NCBI GenBank assembly: GCA_012184525.1
Contig: WOFQ01000036.1
Location: forward strand, 124,001-188,000
Source of the DNA: Xenoacremonium recifei
Lineage: Eukaryota; Ascomycota; Sordariomycetes; Hypocreales; Nectriaceae
Reading direction: 5' to 3'
DNA: 64,000 nt
Shown here: positions 44,109-54,977 of the stretch, in pieces
Numbering within the stretch: position 1 is the stretch's first letter
Layout of the letters: every line of letters begins with the position of its first letter
Program-made: the position numbers and the translations under genes
The notes under the pieces: model-generated
What the model saw: the letters and a program-made list of their open reading frames with translations, nothing else
Told to the model about the DNA's origin: nothing
Database searches by the model: none

Positions 44109-44703
44109 ATGCGTGACGCAACCATGCGTGACGGAAAGAAGACGGTTTTAGTTATCAACGGCCCAAACTTGAATCTCTTAGGGACCCGGGAACCACATCT
44201 TTATGGTCATGAGACACTGGCAGATGTCGAGGCTGCAGGCCAGAGGCAAAGTCATGAACTTGAAGCTAATGTCTCTTTCTTCCAGAGGTAAGTTAGCTTC
44301 TGCGAGGAGTCTGCCACTGTCCCATTGACTCCGCGCACAGCAACTGGGAGGGCGCCATCGTAGACAAGATCCAAGAAGCACGAACTGACGGCACCGACGG
44401 TATCGTGCTGAACCCAGGAGGCTTTACGCATACGTCTGTTGCCATCCGTGATGCGCTGCTAGGCGTTGAGATTCCATTCATCGAGCTGCACGTAGCCAAC
44501 ATTCACGCACGGGAGGAGTGGAGGCATCACTCGTATTTCTCTGACAAGGCCAAGGCCATCATTGTAAGTCGTCGCATTGAGGCCCTGGTAGTCCAAATTG
44601 CTGATAAGCTCGTTAGGTTGGTTGTGGCGCTGCAGGGTACGGGTATTCCATCGCACACGTTATCAATAAGTTCCCGGAGCAACCAGAGCCAGCGACCAGA
44701 TAG
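44109..44703 (+). CDS. Type II 3-dehydroquinate dehydratase, catabolic type
   Basis: Three exons (44109-44287, 44341-44563, 44617-44703) join in phase to 162 residues. All family motifs are present: VLVINGPNLNLLGTREPHLYG with the catalytic Tyr near residue 30, NWEGAIVDKIQEA, IVLNPGGFTHTSVAIRDAL, and ELHVANIHAREEWRHHS with the catalytic His. The terminal GCGAAGYGYSIAHVINKF is restored by splicing. It is the free-standing, reversible type II enzyme (like QutE/Qa-2) rather than the AROM pentafunctional form, so it converts 3-dehydroquinate to 3-dehydroshikimate in catabolism or a side pathway. A duplicated accatgcgtgacg gives two possible starts (MRDATMRDG); the first is used here. Confidence 0.92.
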
Positions 44704-46559
44704 GAAGCGAATTGAAGGAACGTGGAATTGAGCAGGCTTGGTGCGAAGACGGTCCTCTAGAAAGTAGTTCTCGCATCCACCCACAGATCAGAGAGGATGC
44801 ATCAGATGTACACGCCTATATACATATATAGGGGTTTCAACGTCAGGCTTGAAGGACTTCAGGACCACGGCATTCCGTCATATCCTACATCAAACATATC
44901 ATTCTCAAGACTAATTATACGATCGACGTTGGCAAACTGCTGAGCCTTCTCTGCGTCGACGGGCCCTCATGTCAGGCTTCCACTTCTGCGGCAGCAGCAT
45001 CTTCCAATCATCTTCCAATGGATGAGCCGCAAGTCGGACTCCTTGAAGCGCGTAAGCCATGATTGAATGTCGGTCTCGTCTTTCAAGTCGACCCGTTGCT
45101 GGATAGAGCTGTCTCTGTCTGACAGCCGGTCATTCTACGAGTATCAGGGACAACCCACATCGTGAAAGGCAATAACGGTAGTGTATTAGTCAAATATAAG
45201 TCTTTTATTTGTTGTGTTGGGGCTCGAGAATCACACATATACACACAACCACAGAGACAACCGACTGTCTACAAAGAAGGCCCTCGAATAAATACTGTAA
45301 ATGCTGCGCCTTTCAATACGGCGTTTAAATGCAAGAGACTCAAATCTGAGCTGCAATTCAGTTTGATCAAATGATCAGTAAATACAATACCTAACTTGGG
45401 CTGAAAATGCGAAAATTGATGGGGGATGAAGATTGATTCTTTTCAGAGAGCCCTCCGAGAGCTCTACTATAGCTGTACGAATTCGATAACTGATTACACG
45501 ACAAGGGGCACCCCACGCGACTCACTTCCAGCTGTCAGGAACTGGGGCGGCAATAGGGGAGTGAACGAGCTGTCTGAGAGGTCGCAGTGTATTCGTAGCT
45601 TAGTCACAGAGTTGTTGCAGTTAGGGGTTCCCAATTGACTGTATTAATCTCTGACCTTCAATAATTCTAGGGATCTCCTCGACATATATATAGACCGTTG
45701 TGAACTTTAATGTGTGTCGCCGCGGCTTCGCAGTGCCTTTGCGGCATCATTATGTCATGCCGCGCTGGGTCATGACACCCCCCCGGACACAATACCACCA
45801 TTCTCCAGCCATCCAACCCAAAAGCCCATTAATTTGTCTTGACTTTAGAAATGGGGAATTATTGCATGGCGGAATCTCTCTCGAAGAATCACCGAAGCCC
45901 CACTGGCAGGAAGGTCGAGAGCGTGGAGGATGCGGATCAGTTCATTATCTACGCAGTTAGTTTGGGGTCGAGCAATGGAGGAGTATGGTCATTATCGAGC
46001 TTACCATGAAGGCTGTGGAGTTGCTGAAAGGTTCTTGGGAAGCCGTTGATAATACTGTTCGTCGTCACATCTCGGAGAGGATTGAAGATGGGATTATCGT
46101 TGTGACACAGTGCGGCGGAGTTGGCGATTCGTACCCTTCGATTGTATTCCCTGATTCAAATGTTAATAGAATACTCTGGAACAAGGCAAAAATACATCTT
46201 ACTCTGCGTGGAGACGGACGAGAGTAGCATTCGTTTGATGCATCTGACCAGACATTTGATGCATCTGATGGGTGAGCTGCGTGATCGCGTCCTGAATGCG
46301 TCCGATCGCAGTATCGAAATGCGTCCGCGACACGCGGACTTTTTTCCTCGACTGATCAGACATCCCGACGAAAATGATGGAGTTCAGAGATGGAGAGCAG
46401 TGATTTTGGATGTCTTTGACGGAGTTTGTCCTGGGTATTCGGAGAGGATTGATGTGAAGAAGGGAAGAAAAGGTTTCATCAAGAAGGCAGCTGCCGAGAA
46501 GATATGGCGGTCACACAGTGTATAGTGTCATTTTACCTACGACGCACTGCTCACGTCCT
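44704..46559. other. Intergenic region, no firm gene
   Basis: About 1.9 kb. Short plus-strand frames around 45850-46525 contain protein-like stretches (MKAVELLKGSWEAVDNTVRRH; VLNASDRSIEMRPRH) but no family I recognise and no coherent exon chain. tttgatgcatctga is directly repeated near 46233 and 46254. It could be a relic of an accessory gene. Confidence 0.35.
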
Positions 46560-47466
46560 TTATCGTCCCATATGCCCTCCATCAACTATTAAAACGGATC
46601 CCGTGACATACTGGCTCGCATTGCTGCATAAAAACACAGCCGGTCCAGCAAAATCGGCGGGCCTACCCCAGCGGCCGGCGGGACCCCGAGCGATGCGAGC
46701 AGCGTACTGTTGAGGATCAGATCGGAGATCAACATTACTATTGTCACCGAATTAGCCTGCATTATATTTCACTCTATAGCAAGATGATACTTACATGTCA
46801 GTAGCAATCGAGCCTGGTGCAATAGCGTTGACTTGAATGTTAAATTTTGCCCACTCGTTGCTCAGTGCCTTGGTTAGCTGTGAGACAGCGCCTTTTGATG
46901 CAGCATATGAGGCCACGGCCTCGCCGCCAATGAAGCTATTCAGCGAGGCAACGTTGACGATTTTGCCAGCGACGCGGGGGACCATGTGTCGGCCAGCTGC
47001 TTGGCACACAAAGAAGAGAGCTTTGAGGTTGACATCAACAACCTGAATCGTCAGTAAATCGAAGATGTGTAGGTAAGACCAGCAGAGAGCTTACACTGTC
47101 CCATTCCTCCTCGCTCACCTCTGTTGATGGTTTACGCTTGAGGAGTCCGCCACAGTTGACAACGATATCAAGGTGGCCCATGACATCCACTGCTTCAGAT
47201 ACAACATCCTTTGCATCTTGCATGTTACTTAGATCACACTGCACGATTTCAACACGCGAGCCCTTGGAACGAATGGCATCAGCCGTGCTGGTATTGCTTG
47301 GATCCCTCTGGGCGAGACATATGGAGGCACCAGCGTCGGCAAGGGCGAGGGCCATAGCTGCGCCAATGCCTCGTGAGCCTCCGGTGACCAAGGCATGTTT
47401 GCCCTTGATGGAGAACAAGTCGAGGGAAGCAACATCGGGGGTCTCTGCGGCACAGGGCTCTGACAT
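46560..47466 (-). CDS. Short-chain dehydrogenase/reductase (KduD-like)
   Basis: Three exons (47095-47466, 46795-47042, 46560-46737) splice in phase to 265 residues. The last exon is short and easily missed; it adds DPQQYAARIARGPAGRWGRP and VLIVDGGHMGR, the normal C-terminus. Classical SDR features: VTGGSRGIG (about residues 27-35), CDLSN, VNCGG in place of NNAG, Ser157 in NVASLNS, and the YAASK catalytic pair Tyr170/Lys174. It resembles 2-deoxy-D-gluconate/5-keto-gluconate dehydrogenases. With the dehydroquinase and the Gfo/Idh gene nearby, oxidation of a polyol or cyclic acid is plausible, but the substrate is not determined. Confidence 0.92.
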
Positions 47467-49976
47467 GATGGAAATACTAGGGGCTGAGAGGTAGGATGTG
47501 AAAAGGGGGGAAAGAGGTGAATGGTTATGAAATTGGATGTTACGTGCGTCCAGAATCAAATTGTGATATATTCTCCCAACTTTGAAGGGAATACGCGAGT
47601 CGTCTGGCTCGTTCCAATCATACTGGCCCAGCTACATCCCCCAAACCCCGCGACTTCGATAGCAGGCCAGCCACATTCGTTGGTGTCGGAGATCCCCCGC
47701 AAACCCCATGGCGACTTCGGGCGAATGTCTCCGAAACCTCGTTTGTGCCATGAACATGAATAATCGGGTGCTTGACTACATCTCTATCTTGGGTCATTGC
47801 GATGTAACTTACGCGGTGTTCACAAGTTCTGGATAAGGGAGAGCCAAAGCTTCTTCAAAGATGATAGATCCTTTTCCAGTATTATTCCAAAGCTTGGCGA
47901 GACATCCATGAACGAAGTGACTGAGGATGAGTGACCGCATAATGGTTGATGATTATGCGATAGACCGTTTGATTTGGCAAACTCTGACTGATGATTTCAA
48001 CACAGAAATCTCAGAGCTAGAATTAACTACTCGGCATTCAAGTCACAATTCGGCTTCCCCAGATTTCTCCACATGTAGTCAGGCTAGTATGTAGGAGGCA
48101 GCTTGTAGCGTGGGGGTAGAGGGAACTACAACGGAGAAAATCTCGGATGTTCGTTCGATGCTCCGAAATCATGTCAAGGGATTGAGGATCCTTGTCACGC
48201 TGGGAGCATCCGAGCCACCCCCAAAGAGCAGCGATGGAACGGAAACAATGTTAGAAACGGAAATTATTTTCTTATTTAGTGGCTAATACGATGCAAGTGA
48301 TAGAAAGATGTAGACGCGAGCTGCTCACGGGTTTCTTCCAGGGTTAGTGTGGGCAAAAGGATCTGGGCATAAGTGAGAGATTTATGCATGGTCATATGCA
48401 AGTAAATTGCTTTGATAGCTGAGCCATTGCGCTTGTCTGGCTAGCCTAGATGATGGTTATTTGACGCTCTAAGAGGCGAAACTTGCCCCTGATCTAAGAT
48501 ATCAAATCGCTTTCACCGTTATAAAATCATCCAGACCGTCCTCTCCGTTCAGCCATGCCCGTCCATCTCCGATCTCGCTTCAAGCCTAATCCCCTTCACT
48601 ATCGCTCCTTCTCCATGTCCTTTCACCTAGGCTACAATGACGTCTTGATTCTCGGCTCCAGCACAGTGCCTGCCTCTCCCTAAGCGAGTCTGGGCCAAAA
48701 GAAGGGAAGGGCTCCTCTCGCGGGACTGCAATGTTCTGTGTATTGTTAGAAATGGAGGAAATCTAAAAAATTGATATTGTCTTGCGAAGACCTTGCTTGC
48801 CTTCCTGGGACATATCATTGCCCTCTTCGTCTTCTTCTCTTCTCTTTTCTTCCAGGTCATGACCCAGAGAGACTCTCCGACAGCCAGCTTGCGATTCGAC
48901 CGCTCGAGGTGTCGGTACATGTGCTCTGTTCTCAGAGGCTCTTTCCTTTCCCGCGAATTCCTAAGGTATTGGCGTTCTGCTATGGCGTCATCTGTAAGTT
49001 GCTGCCTTCTCAAAAACCTGCTCTCCTTAAAAATTCGTAGCTGTACTTGCTGTTTTACTCCTATCGAGTCTCGCTTACCTGTCTCGAGACTCAAGAGCGA
49101 GGGTGCTCGCCAGATGACCATAAAACGCTCTCTTCCGCCCTCTTCGTCTCTTGTCTTCTTTTCTTCTTCAATCCGCGTGATTTACAGTACAAGCCGGCTT
49201 GCGATTCGACCGCTCAAGGTGTCGGCGCAGGGGCTGCGTCCTCTAACCCCAAGAGGCCAGTAGGTTTGGTAAGTACCCTGGCATAATTTTTGATGTCTCA
49301 CCTCACACCGAGTCCCTGGTATTACACTGCCTCCAGGTGGCGCGCGTTGTTGAACTCTTTATTTTTCATTGCATTCACTGGCTTGCTGGTGATGTGAAGA
49401 AGAAAGTCCTCTCCCCTCCCCTCCCTCAACGCCCTTTCTGTGTGCTGCGCTGATGCTGGACGATGTCTGGGATGCCTGGATGGTGTTCCTCCCCCTTTAC
49501 TGTGTGGGTGAGGTGGCACTGGGGGAGGGGAGGGAGAAGACAGGAAGGGATGGAGATGGGAGATCCCATGAGCTATGGATGGAGGGAGCAGCTGTATTTA
49601 TACCTGAAAATCCAAGCTTTGTTGGGACTGGAAGTTTGCGAGATATGGACAGCTATTCTTTCAACGAAACTCTGACTTTGGCTTTGCTTATGAGTCACCA
49701 AGGTCGGGATTTGTACGAGTTAATTCAGAGTGTGCACCACATCTCCCCATCCATCATCCCGCGATGAGCATTTTTCCTCAAGGCTGGGTACCTGGAAGGT
49801 TAGGGTTCATTGACTCTGGTATAGCAACTGCGTTGGCCCAATATTCAGAGGGGTATCCCTTGTGAACAGCAAAAGCATTTTGATTTTGTTTCGACGTCTA
49901 TCTGACATGATTCATTCCATTCTATCTTGTAACTCATAGAATCCCAAAAACTCCAACGTGTCTATTCCGTCATGCT
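47467..49976. other. Intergenic region with a diverged tandem duplication
   Basis: 2.5 kb without a convincing gene. Near the middle, two copies of about 100 bases, 310 bases apart (around 48815-48915 and 49135-49225), share a CT-rich stretch followed by gcttgcgattcgaccgctc. In one frame both read PACDSTA-(R/Q)-GVG. The second is followed by a gtaagt-like donor, so a short coding exon or a leader is possible, but I cannot assemble a gene. Confidence 0.4.
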
Positions 49977-51011
49977 TCAGAAAGCCGGTGGCAAGTCGAT
50001 GTCCACCAGCCATGGAAGCTGATTGGGCTGGTAACGGACGTCCATGATGGCCGCATTGAGGAACAAAGTCTGCTGCCCTTCCTCCAACTTGTGAGGACCC
50101 TCCGTCAGATCAACCAGCACGCCTCCACGCTTGGTCATGTCCCTCATCCATTGCAATCTAGCAGGCCAGTCTTCTTCCCCCACCAAGGAGCCGTCGACGA
50201 TAGGAGGATCTGGCTTGAAATCTTTCGCGAGCAGCATGGTCGAGTTTTCTGTGTCCACCACCGTTCTAAGCTGCGGGACCTCGTTGTTCGCCTCCTTCCA
50301 TCGTGCGAGGTACATGCCCCATCCCTCGTGAATGTGACCGAAGCAGTGAATCCTGGGTTTGGCACCGTACACTGCCTTGAAAAGGTCGGAGCAACCGGCG
50401 GGGATGTTCCCCAGGCGAGCCTCGTCCAGCACGTTTCGGGGCGGTCCGTGGGTCATAGCCACATCCACTCCGGATGGGATATCGAAGTTGTGTCCGTCTT
50501 TGTACTGAAACGCCCATCCTCCATAGGCGGGTGTGTATGGGCTGGCGTATACCTTCAGTCGAGCCCCATTCCGTAGACAAAACTCGTGAACACCCTCTTC
50601 GAGATAGCGAACGCCGCTGCCCGCTGCAACCCGAATGATGTTCTGGACTTTTTCATATTCCTCTCGAGATCCACCCCATTGATTTAGCCAGAAGGGCTTG
50701 TCAAGCGTTATGTCGTGATTCCCGGCGATGGCAAGTTTTAGAGGCGCGCGAATAGCTCGAAGCATGGAGAATGTCTTCTCATACTCTTGGACCCTCGTTC
50801 GCTTGGTCAGATCTCCGCAGTGGAGGACGACATCTGCCTCAGGCAGAGGATCCCGATAGGCTGGCCTCCCTAGACGGATGTCGAATTCACTGGACTCATT
50901 TTCGGTGGTTGGAGCATCGGCGCTTTGAGGCCTGGGTTTGACGCCATGGGTATCTGAGATGATGAGGATGCGGGTTTTGATCATGGTCGTCATCGGAGTA
51001 GCGTCTGTCAT
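49977..51011 (-). CDS. Calcineurin-like metallophosphoesterase (MPPED/UPF0046-like)
   Basis: 344 residues, one exon, ATG at 51011. The five metallophosphoesterase blocks are present in order: ISDTHG (D20, H22), VLHCGDLT (D67), AGNHD (N98, H99), MTHGPP and CFGHIHEGWG. These bind two metal ions and identify a phosphodiesterase of the MPPED1/2-like group common in ascomycetes. No signal peptide or membrane segment is seen, so it is probably cytosolic. The physiological substrate is not known. Confidence 0.93.
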   Translation of the reverse strand: MTDATPMTTMIKTRILIISDTHGVKPRPQSADAPTTENESSEFDIRLGRPAYRDPLPEADVVLHCGDLTKRTRVQEYEKTFSMLRAIRAPLKLAIAGNHDITLDKPFWLNQWGGSREEYEKVQNIIRVAAGSGVRYLEEGVHEFCLRNGARLKVYASPYTPAYGGWAFQYKDGHNFDIPSGVDVAMTHGPPRNVLDEARLGNIPAGCSDLFKAVYGAKPRIHCFGHIHEGWGMYLARWKEANNEVPQLRTVVDTENSTMLLAKDFKPDPPIVDGSLVGEEDWPARLQWMRDMTKRGGVLVDLTEGPHKLEEGQQTLFLNAAIMDVRYQPNQLPWLVDIDLPPAF

Positions 51012-51657
51012 TTGCCGTGTAGTATGAAGCCTTCGAGGAAGAGTCCGCCAAGACCTGTTGATATGAAGAGGAAAGAGAGGGCTGACCCTCAGAGCTGAGG
51101 GAAAACAAAACGCCTTTATTGTGTTGAAATCCCTTGCCGGTGGATAAGGTACTCACAGCCTCTTAATGACACAGAACAGCGCAGTCAGCCTACAGCCACA
51201 GGCAGACTTGGTCTCGCAAATTGCCGGGATGTAATTGGAACAGCGCAGCAGGCACTAGGCAGAAATGAAAGGCAATGACGCTGTGGATTGTGGTGAAATG
51301 TATACTCCGGCGCTGAGTCAACGTGGAATTGCGGTGAGAGACGAGAAGCGTCGGAACCTCAGATGATGTAGAGATTGAAAAGGAAATAATTCTGGCTTTC
51401 ACGTGGGCGAAATGACTGACGGGAAGCCACAGCACTGAGGCACCTCTGCTGCAAGGGCAGGAGCGGCTCGGTGGGGAATGCCCTGGGGATGGCGGGCAGC
51501 TGCAGATCTCCATGAACCATCCATCCATCGCCCAGACCTCCAAATTCATCTCCGACATCACAACACAGCTTTCACGTCACCAGCAAGCACATCACCAAAA
51601 CGCACGAGTGTCGACCTCTGTAGCTGCTACACCTCGATTGCAACTCCCAACAGAGCT
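51012..51657. promoter_or_regulatory. Divergent promoter between metallophosphoesterase and MED31
   Basis: No gene seen. 646 bases between two start codons on opposite strands. Confidence 0.4.
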
Positions 51658-52123
51658 ATGGCTTCACAATCTGGCCCTGATGTGCGGATGCGCTCGCCAC
51701 CTCCGCCTCCGCCTTTGTTCCATGAAACAGTCAAGCGCAACGACGAGCCTGAAGAGCCTAGATACGGTGGCTATACGCGATTCGAGATAGAACTCGAGGT
51801 ATGTCCATGGCCTCCCTTTGTCGCTGGCGTGCACACAGGTCATTGACACGTCGCAGTTTGTGCAGTCCCTTGCCAACCCCGCGTACCTCAACCACCTTGC
51901 CTCGCAGAAATTACTGGTCCAACCAGCCTTCATCGCCTACCTCGCGTACCTGCAGTACTGGAACAAGCCGCCGTACCTCAAGTATCTCGTGTACCCGGGC
52001 CCAGCCCTACGAAATCTCGAACTGCTGCAACAGCCCCGATTCCGAGAACACATCATCAGCCCGCATACGGTTCAACAATTGGCGGACGGCGGCATCAAAG
52101 CTGCAGTGGAGTGGCATGCCTAG
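51658..52123 (+). CDS. med31: Mediator subunit 31 (Soh1)
   Basis: Exon 1 (51658-51798) and exon 2 (51857-52123) join in phase to 135 residues. The join gives RFEIELEFVQSLANPAYLNHL, the highly conserved start of the Soh1 domain. It continues with QKLLVQPAFIAYLAYLQYW, PPYLKYLVYPGPALRNLELL and FREHIISPHTVQQL. MED31 is a small subunit of the middle module of Mediator, linking activators with RNA polymerase II in the nucleus. A short Pro-rich N-terminal extension (PPPPPPLF) is unremarkable in fungi. Confidence 0.97.
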
Positions 52124-52405
52124 GGTGACACATGGCGACATCGGAGACAGTTTTCACGAACGACGAGAAGAGATTACAGACGTCGACATAATTGATCGTC
52201 TAGATGCCAATATATCTGGGGATGCGGTCGCGGCGAGCCTCGTCCCTTCACTCTTGCAATCTACGGACTGCCAAGCGCCTCCAAGACACGACATCGTACA
52301 AAAAGACAGCAAACCGAACCGAACCGAACCGAATCGAAACCCACAGTCGCTAGAATCCTATACCCTCAAACGCCCAACAATGCCCTCTTCACACTCCCGG
52401 AATCT

Positions 52406-52785
52406 CTAGTTCTCTCTCCACCGCTGCCCGCAGGTCATGCACTTGAAGAAGCTCGTCATCGGCTCGTCAGCGCTGCGAATCTGGACCTGGTAGAAAGCCG
52501 CCTCATCGCCGTTGCAGCCGTCAGCGGGGCACTGGACGCGACTCTTCTGCGCGTTGTCCCATGCGCCAGGCCCTCCGAAGACATCCTCGCGCTCGGTGCG
52601 TTCGAAGTGGCGGCGCGAGAAGACGGGCTCGGTGATGCTGTGCTCGAAAGGGCATGTTCGGCATTCGAGACGGTTCGTGCGGGTAGCCGTCAGGGAGACG
52701 GTGAGTATGTTTGCGCAGTGAGGACAGACTGGGCGTGGTTAGTAGGAGGCGCGCATGGGAGCTGGGGTTGCGTACAGAGCAACAT
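52406..52785 (-). CDS. rpc11: RNA polymerase III subunit C11 (Rpc11/RPC10)
   Basis: The first coding exon is only 10 bases (52776-52785, M-L-L plus one base). It is followed by a 47-nt intron and exon 2 (52406-52728). The splice gives MLLFCPHCANILTVSL, and the protein is 110 residues, the same length as the yeast subunit. Two zinc ribbons are visible: CPHC with CRTC (N-terminal), and CPADGC with the C-terminal KCMTCGQRWREN. The TFIIS-like acidic loop QIRSADEPMTSFF supplies the residues for transcript cleavage. The subunit is needed for proofreading and termination by Pol III. Its 3' end converges on MED31, 282 bases away. Confidence 0.95.
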
Positions 52786-53327
52786 GGTGGAAGATTTGTG
52801 TATCTTCGACGATGCGCAGGATTATATAGCGAAAGAAGTCGCGGTAATTGAATCAAAAAATGGCGTCAAGAAAGCGCAACCTGAGTCTCGAATAATTTTG
52901 TTGTAGCAAGTAAGAACCGCGAGCGTCGAGGTTGCTGGAGAGGTAAGTTGGTTCTTGAGTCAAAAGTCGAGAATTTATTTCCCACCTCAACCTTGAGCAG
53001 CGGCAGTGACGGCGAATTGAAGGTTCCATTCCATGGTGGGGTCCGAAGGTGCTCTTGCCTTTGTCAGTACTCTGTACTCCGTACTCCGTTGTGCCTGGCT
53101 AGCTCCTGTAGAAGGTGCCTGAAGGTGGCCTAAAATCTAAGGCCCACACTTGAGGGTCAACCTAACCTCCATACCTCAAAACTATATATCTAACCTTTCT
53201 AATAATAATACACATTTTTATCTTATAGGTTATAGGCCCCTATAGTTTTATATACTTAATTTCTTACTAGGCCTCTACCTGCACCATTAACTTTAACCGA
53301 TGTCAACTCTGCAAATCCGTTCGTAAG
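52786..53327. other. Intergenic, AT-rich
   Basis: The RPC11 promoter side, then an AT-rich segment (about 53150-53280). No gene is seen. Confidence 0.4.
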
Positions 53328-54113
53328 ATGCACATCAAAGAGTCTTACGAGTGCGGAAAGGCCGTCGACGGAAAATTCCACATCTACGTCAAGGTCGTTG
53401 TTGAGAAAGATGGCCAATTTTTCATTGGAAAGTGGAAAAGTCGAAGAACCCCTCCGAAAGAACTCTCCGAACTTAACGACGCCAAACCTATCCCAGTGAA
53501 AGATAGAGGCCCTATTCTACGCCCCCGCTGGACCATCGCGTTACCTTCCGATGACAACTACATCAAGACCCCGAGCTTCGAGGATTACATGGACTCCCAG
53601 CTAGAGGCCAAGATGGAGCGCGAAATCGAGATCAACGAATTGATCAAACAACGGCCACATCCCAACTTAGCAACGTACCTTGGTTGCTCAGGCACTAGAG
53701 GGAGGGTCTCTGGTCTTTGCTTCGAGAAGTATAAGCACACAGTACTTGAAGAAGTTAACCCTCGACGACTTTCTAAGCGAGACTTCGTTGCCAGCGGTAG
53801 GCCGCTGGCTAAAGACCACATGAAACTATGGCTTCAATCGCTCAAGAGCGCTGTTGGGCATCTCCATTCCCTGGGTATCGCTCACAATGATATTACACCC
53901 GCCAATATCATGTTAGATCGAGACAATTCACCTGTTATCATCGACTTTGGCAGCGCATGTTGTTTAGGAGAGTCGCTGAGGGAAATTAAGAGAACCAGAG
54001 GATGGCACGATGGGGGAGTACTTCAGGCAACAGAAAGCAACGACCTTGATGCTCTTGCGGAACTTCAGACTTGGTTTTTTGGGTTAGCTGAAGATTTTAA
54101 ATTTGCTGAATAA
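53328..54113 (+). CDS. Protein kinase-like protein with degenerate N-lobe
   Basis: 261 residues, one exon, ATG at 53328. The C-lobe is recognisable: HLHSLGIAHNDITPANIM (H186, N187, D188; the usual Arg of HRD is Asn) and VIIDFGSACC (D206-F-G). The N-lobe lacks a glycine-rich loop and an evident ATP-binding lysine, while MEREIEINELIKQRPHPNL looks like helix C. The protein also ends soon after the activation segment. It belongs to a group of short fungal kinase-like proteins that may be pseudokinases or weak kinases; function unknown. The local DNA is more AT-rich than the core genes to its left, which fits an accessory gene. Confidence 0.75.
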   Translation: MHIKESYECGKAVDGKFHIYVKVVVEKDGQFFIGKWKSRRTPPKELSELNDAKPIPVKDRGPILRPRWTIALPSDDNYIKTPSFEDYMDSQLEAKMEREIEINELIKQRPHPNLATYLGCSGTRGRVSGLCFEKYKHTVLEEVNPRRLSKRDFVASGRPLAKDHMKLWLQSLKSAVGHLHSLGIAHNDITPANIMLDRDNSPVIIDFGSACCLGESLREIKRTRGWHDGGVLQATESNDLDALAELQTWFFGLAEDFKFAE

Positions 54114-54382
54114 TAGGGATGGCATTGTATGACTTGGACCCTGGATAGTCTCCCGCTTGGCCTTGTTGTTTGGAAGACACCTGATACTCCGTACTGGCGC
54201 CACATTCCAACACCAAGCCACACACAATGGACGTCGGGCTCCACGGCTTTACAAAATAAATGGAGGCCTCGCCCACCCCGCCAAGTCTTCAACCCCTCAA
54301 TTGTCCACACCACTCAGAGTCATAACCAACCGCTTGACTTCCTGTATATTCGTCCGTATCTCAGCTCATATTTTTCACCACA
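54114..54382. other. Short spacer
   Basis: Promoter side of the small gene at 54383. Nothing else is seen. Confidence 0.3.
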
Positions 54383-54613
54383 ATGTCTATCGCTCGAAAT
54401 GCCAGCGCGCTCAGTGTAGCAGACTGCCAGCGGATATTCGACGAGATCTCAGCAATTCGTGAGGCTGCGAAAAGCGATCGCTCCATGTCTAACAGTGAGA
54501 AGCGGCAGATAGCCGAGGAGTTCAACGCCGCCAGGAGGGACCTTCGAGCTGCTTCTCAAGCGGCCATGGCCTCCGCGGCGCAACCAACGTCCATATACTC
54601 TAGACGTCTCTAG
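54383..54613 (+). CDS. Small hypothetical protein
   Basis: 76 residues, ATG in good context (cacaATGTCT). The sequence is helix-rich and charged (CQRIFDEISAIREAAKSDR; SEKRQIAEEFNAARRDL), with no signal peptide and an Ala-rich end. I do not recognise it. Its coherent amphipathic composition suggests a real gene, but the short length leaves doubt. Confidence 0.45.
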   Translation: MSIARNASALSVADCQRIFDEISAIREAAKSDRSMSNSEKRQIAEEFNAARRDLRAASQAAMASAAQPTSIYSRRL

Positions 54614-54977
54614 GTACAGCACCCTAGAAGGTAGTTACGGGTACATTCATCGCGCTATTCCTATAACTACTGGGAGGACTAGAAGTAACGAAAGGAGACT
54701 GGATTTGAGTGGAACAAATCAAAGACAACCACCTGAAAGACATGAGATGATGACTTCAACGTAGGGTTGTCTGGATGTTGAAGTTGGACGCGTTGGCCTG
54801 AGACCGGTTAAGCTGCATTAACGCCGATTTTCCTAAGGGCGTATACTGGCGCTCTGAGGGCGACCAACTACGATACCTTGACGCGGACTTGCACCGCCGC
54901 AAATTCAAATGGGACCCAGCGACCGAGGTATGGTACTTGACGATTAGGGGGCGGATGTCTTACCAAAATCATGGGCG
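54614..54977. other. Spacer with a coding-like relic
   Basis: Around 54820-54950 the plus strand reads INADFPKGVYWRSEGDQL then RYLDADLHRRKFKWDPATE. It looks like a protein but has no start or continuation and then overlaps the antisense 3' end of the next gene. Possibly a remnant exon. Confidence 0.3.

Noticed and set aside
46560..47009. Treating the SDR as C-terminally truncated
   Set aside because: A third exon at 46560-46737 with good splice sites restores the normal GRWG...VDGG C-terminus.
44109..47466. A classical quinate-utilisation (qut/qa) cluster
   Set aside because: Only the dehydroquinase fits. Quinate dehydrogenase, dehydroshikimate dehydratase, the QutA/QutR regulators and a sugar-type quinate permease are not found in the window.
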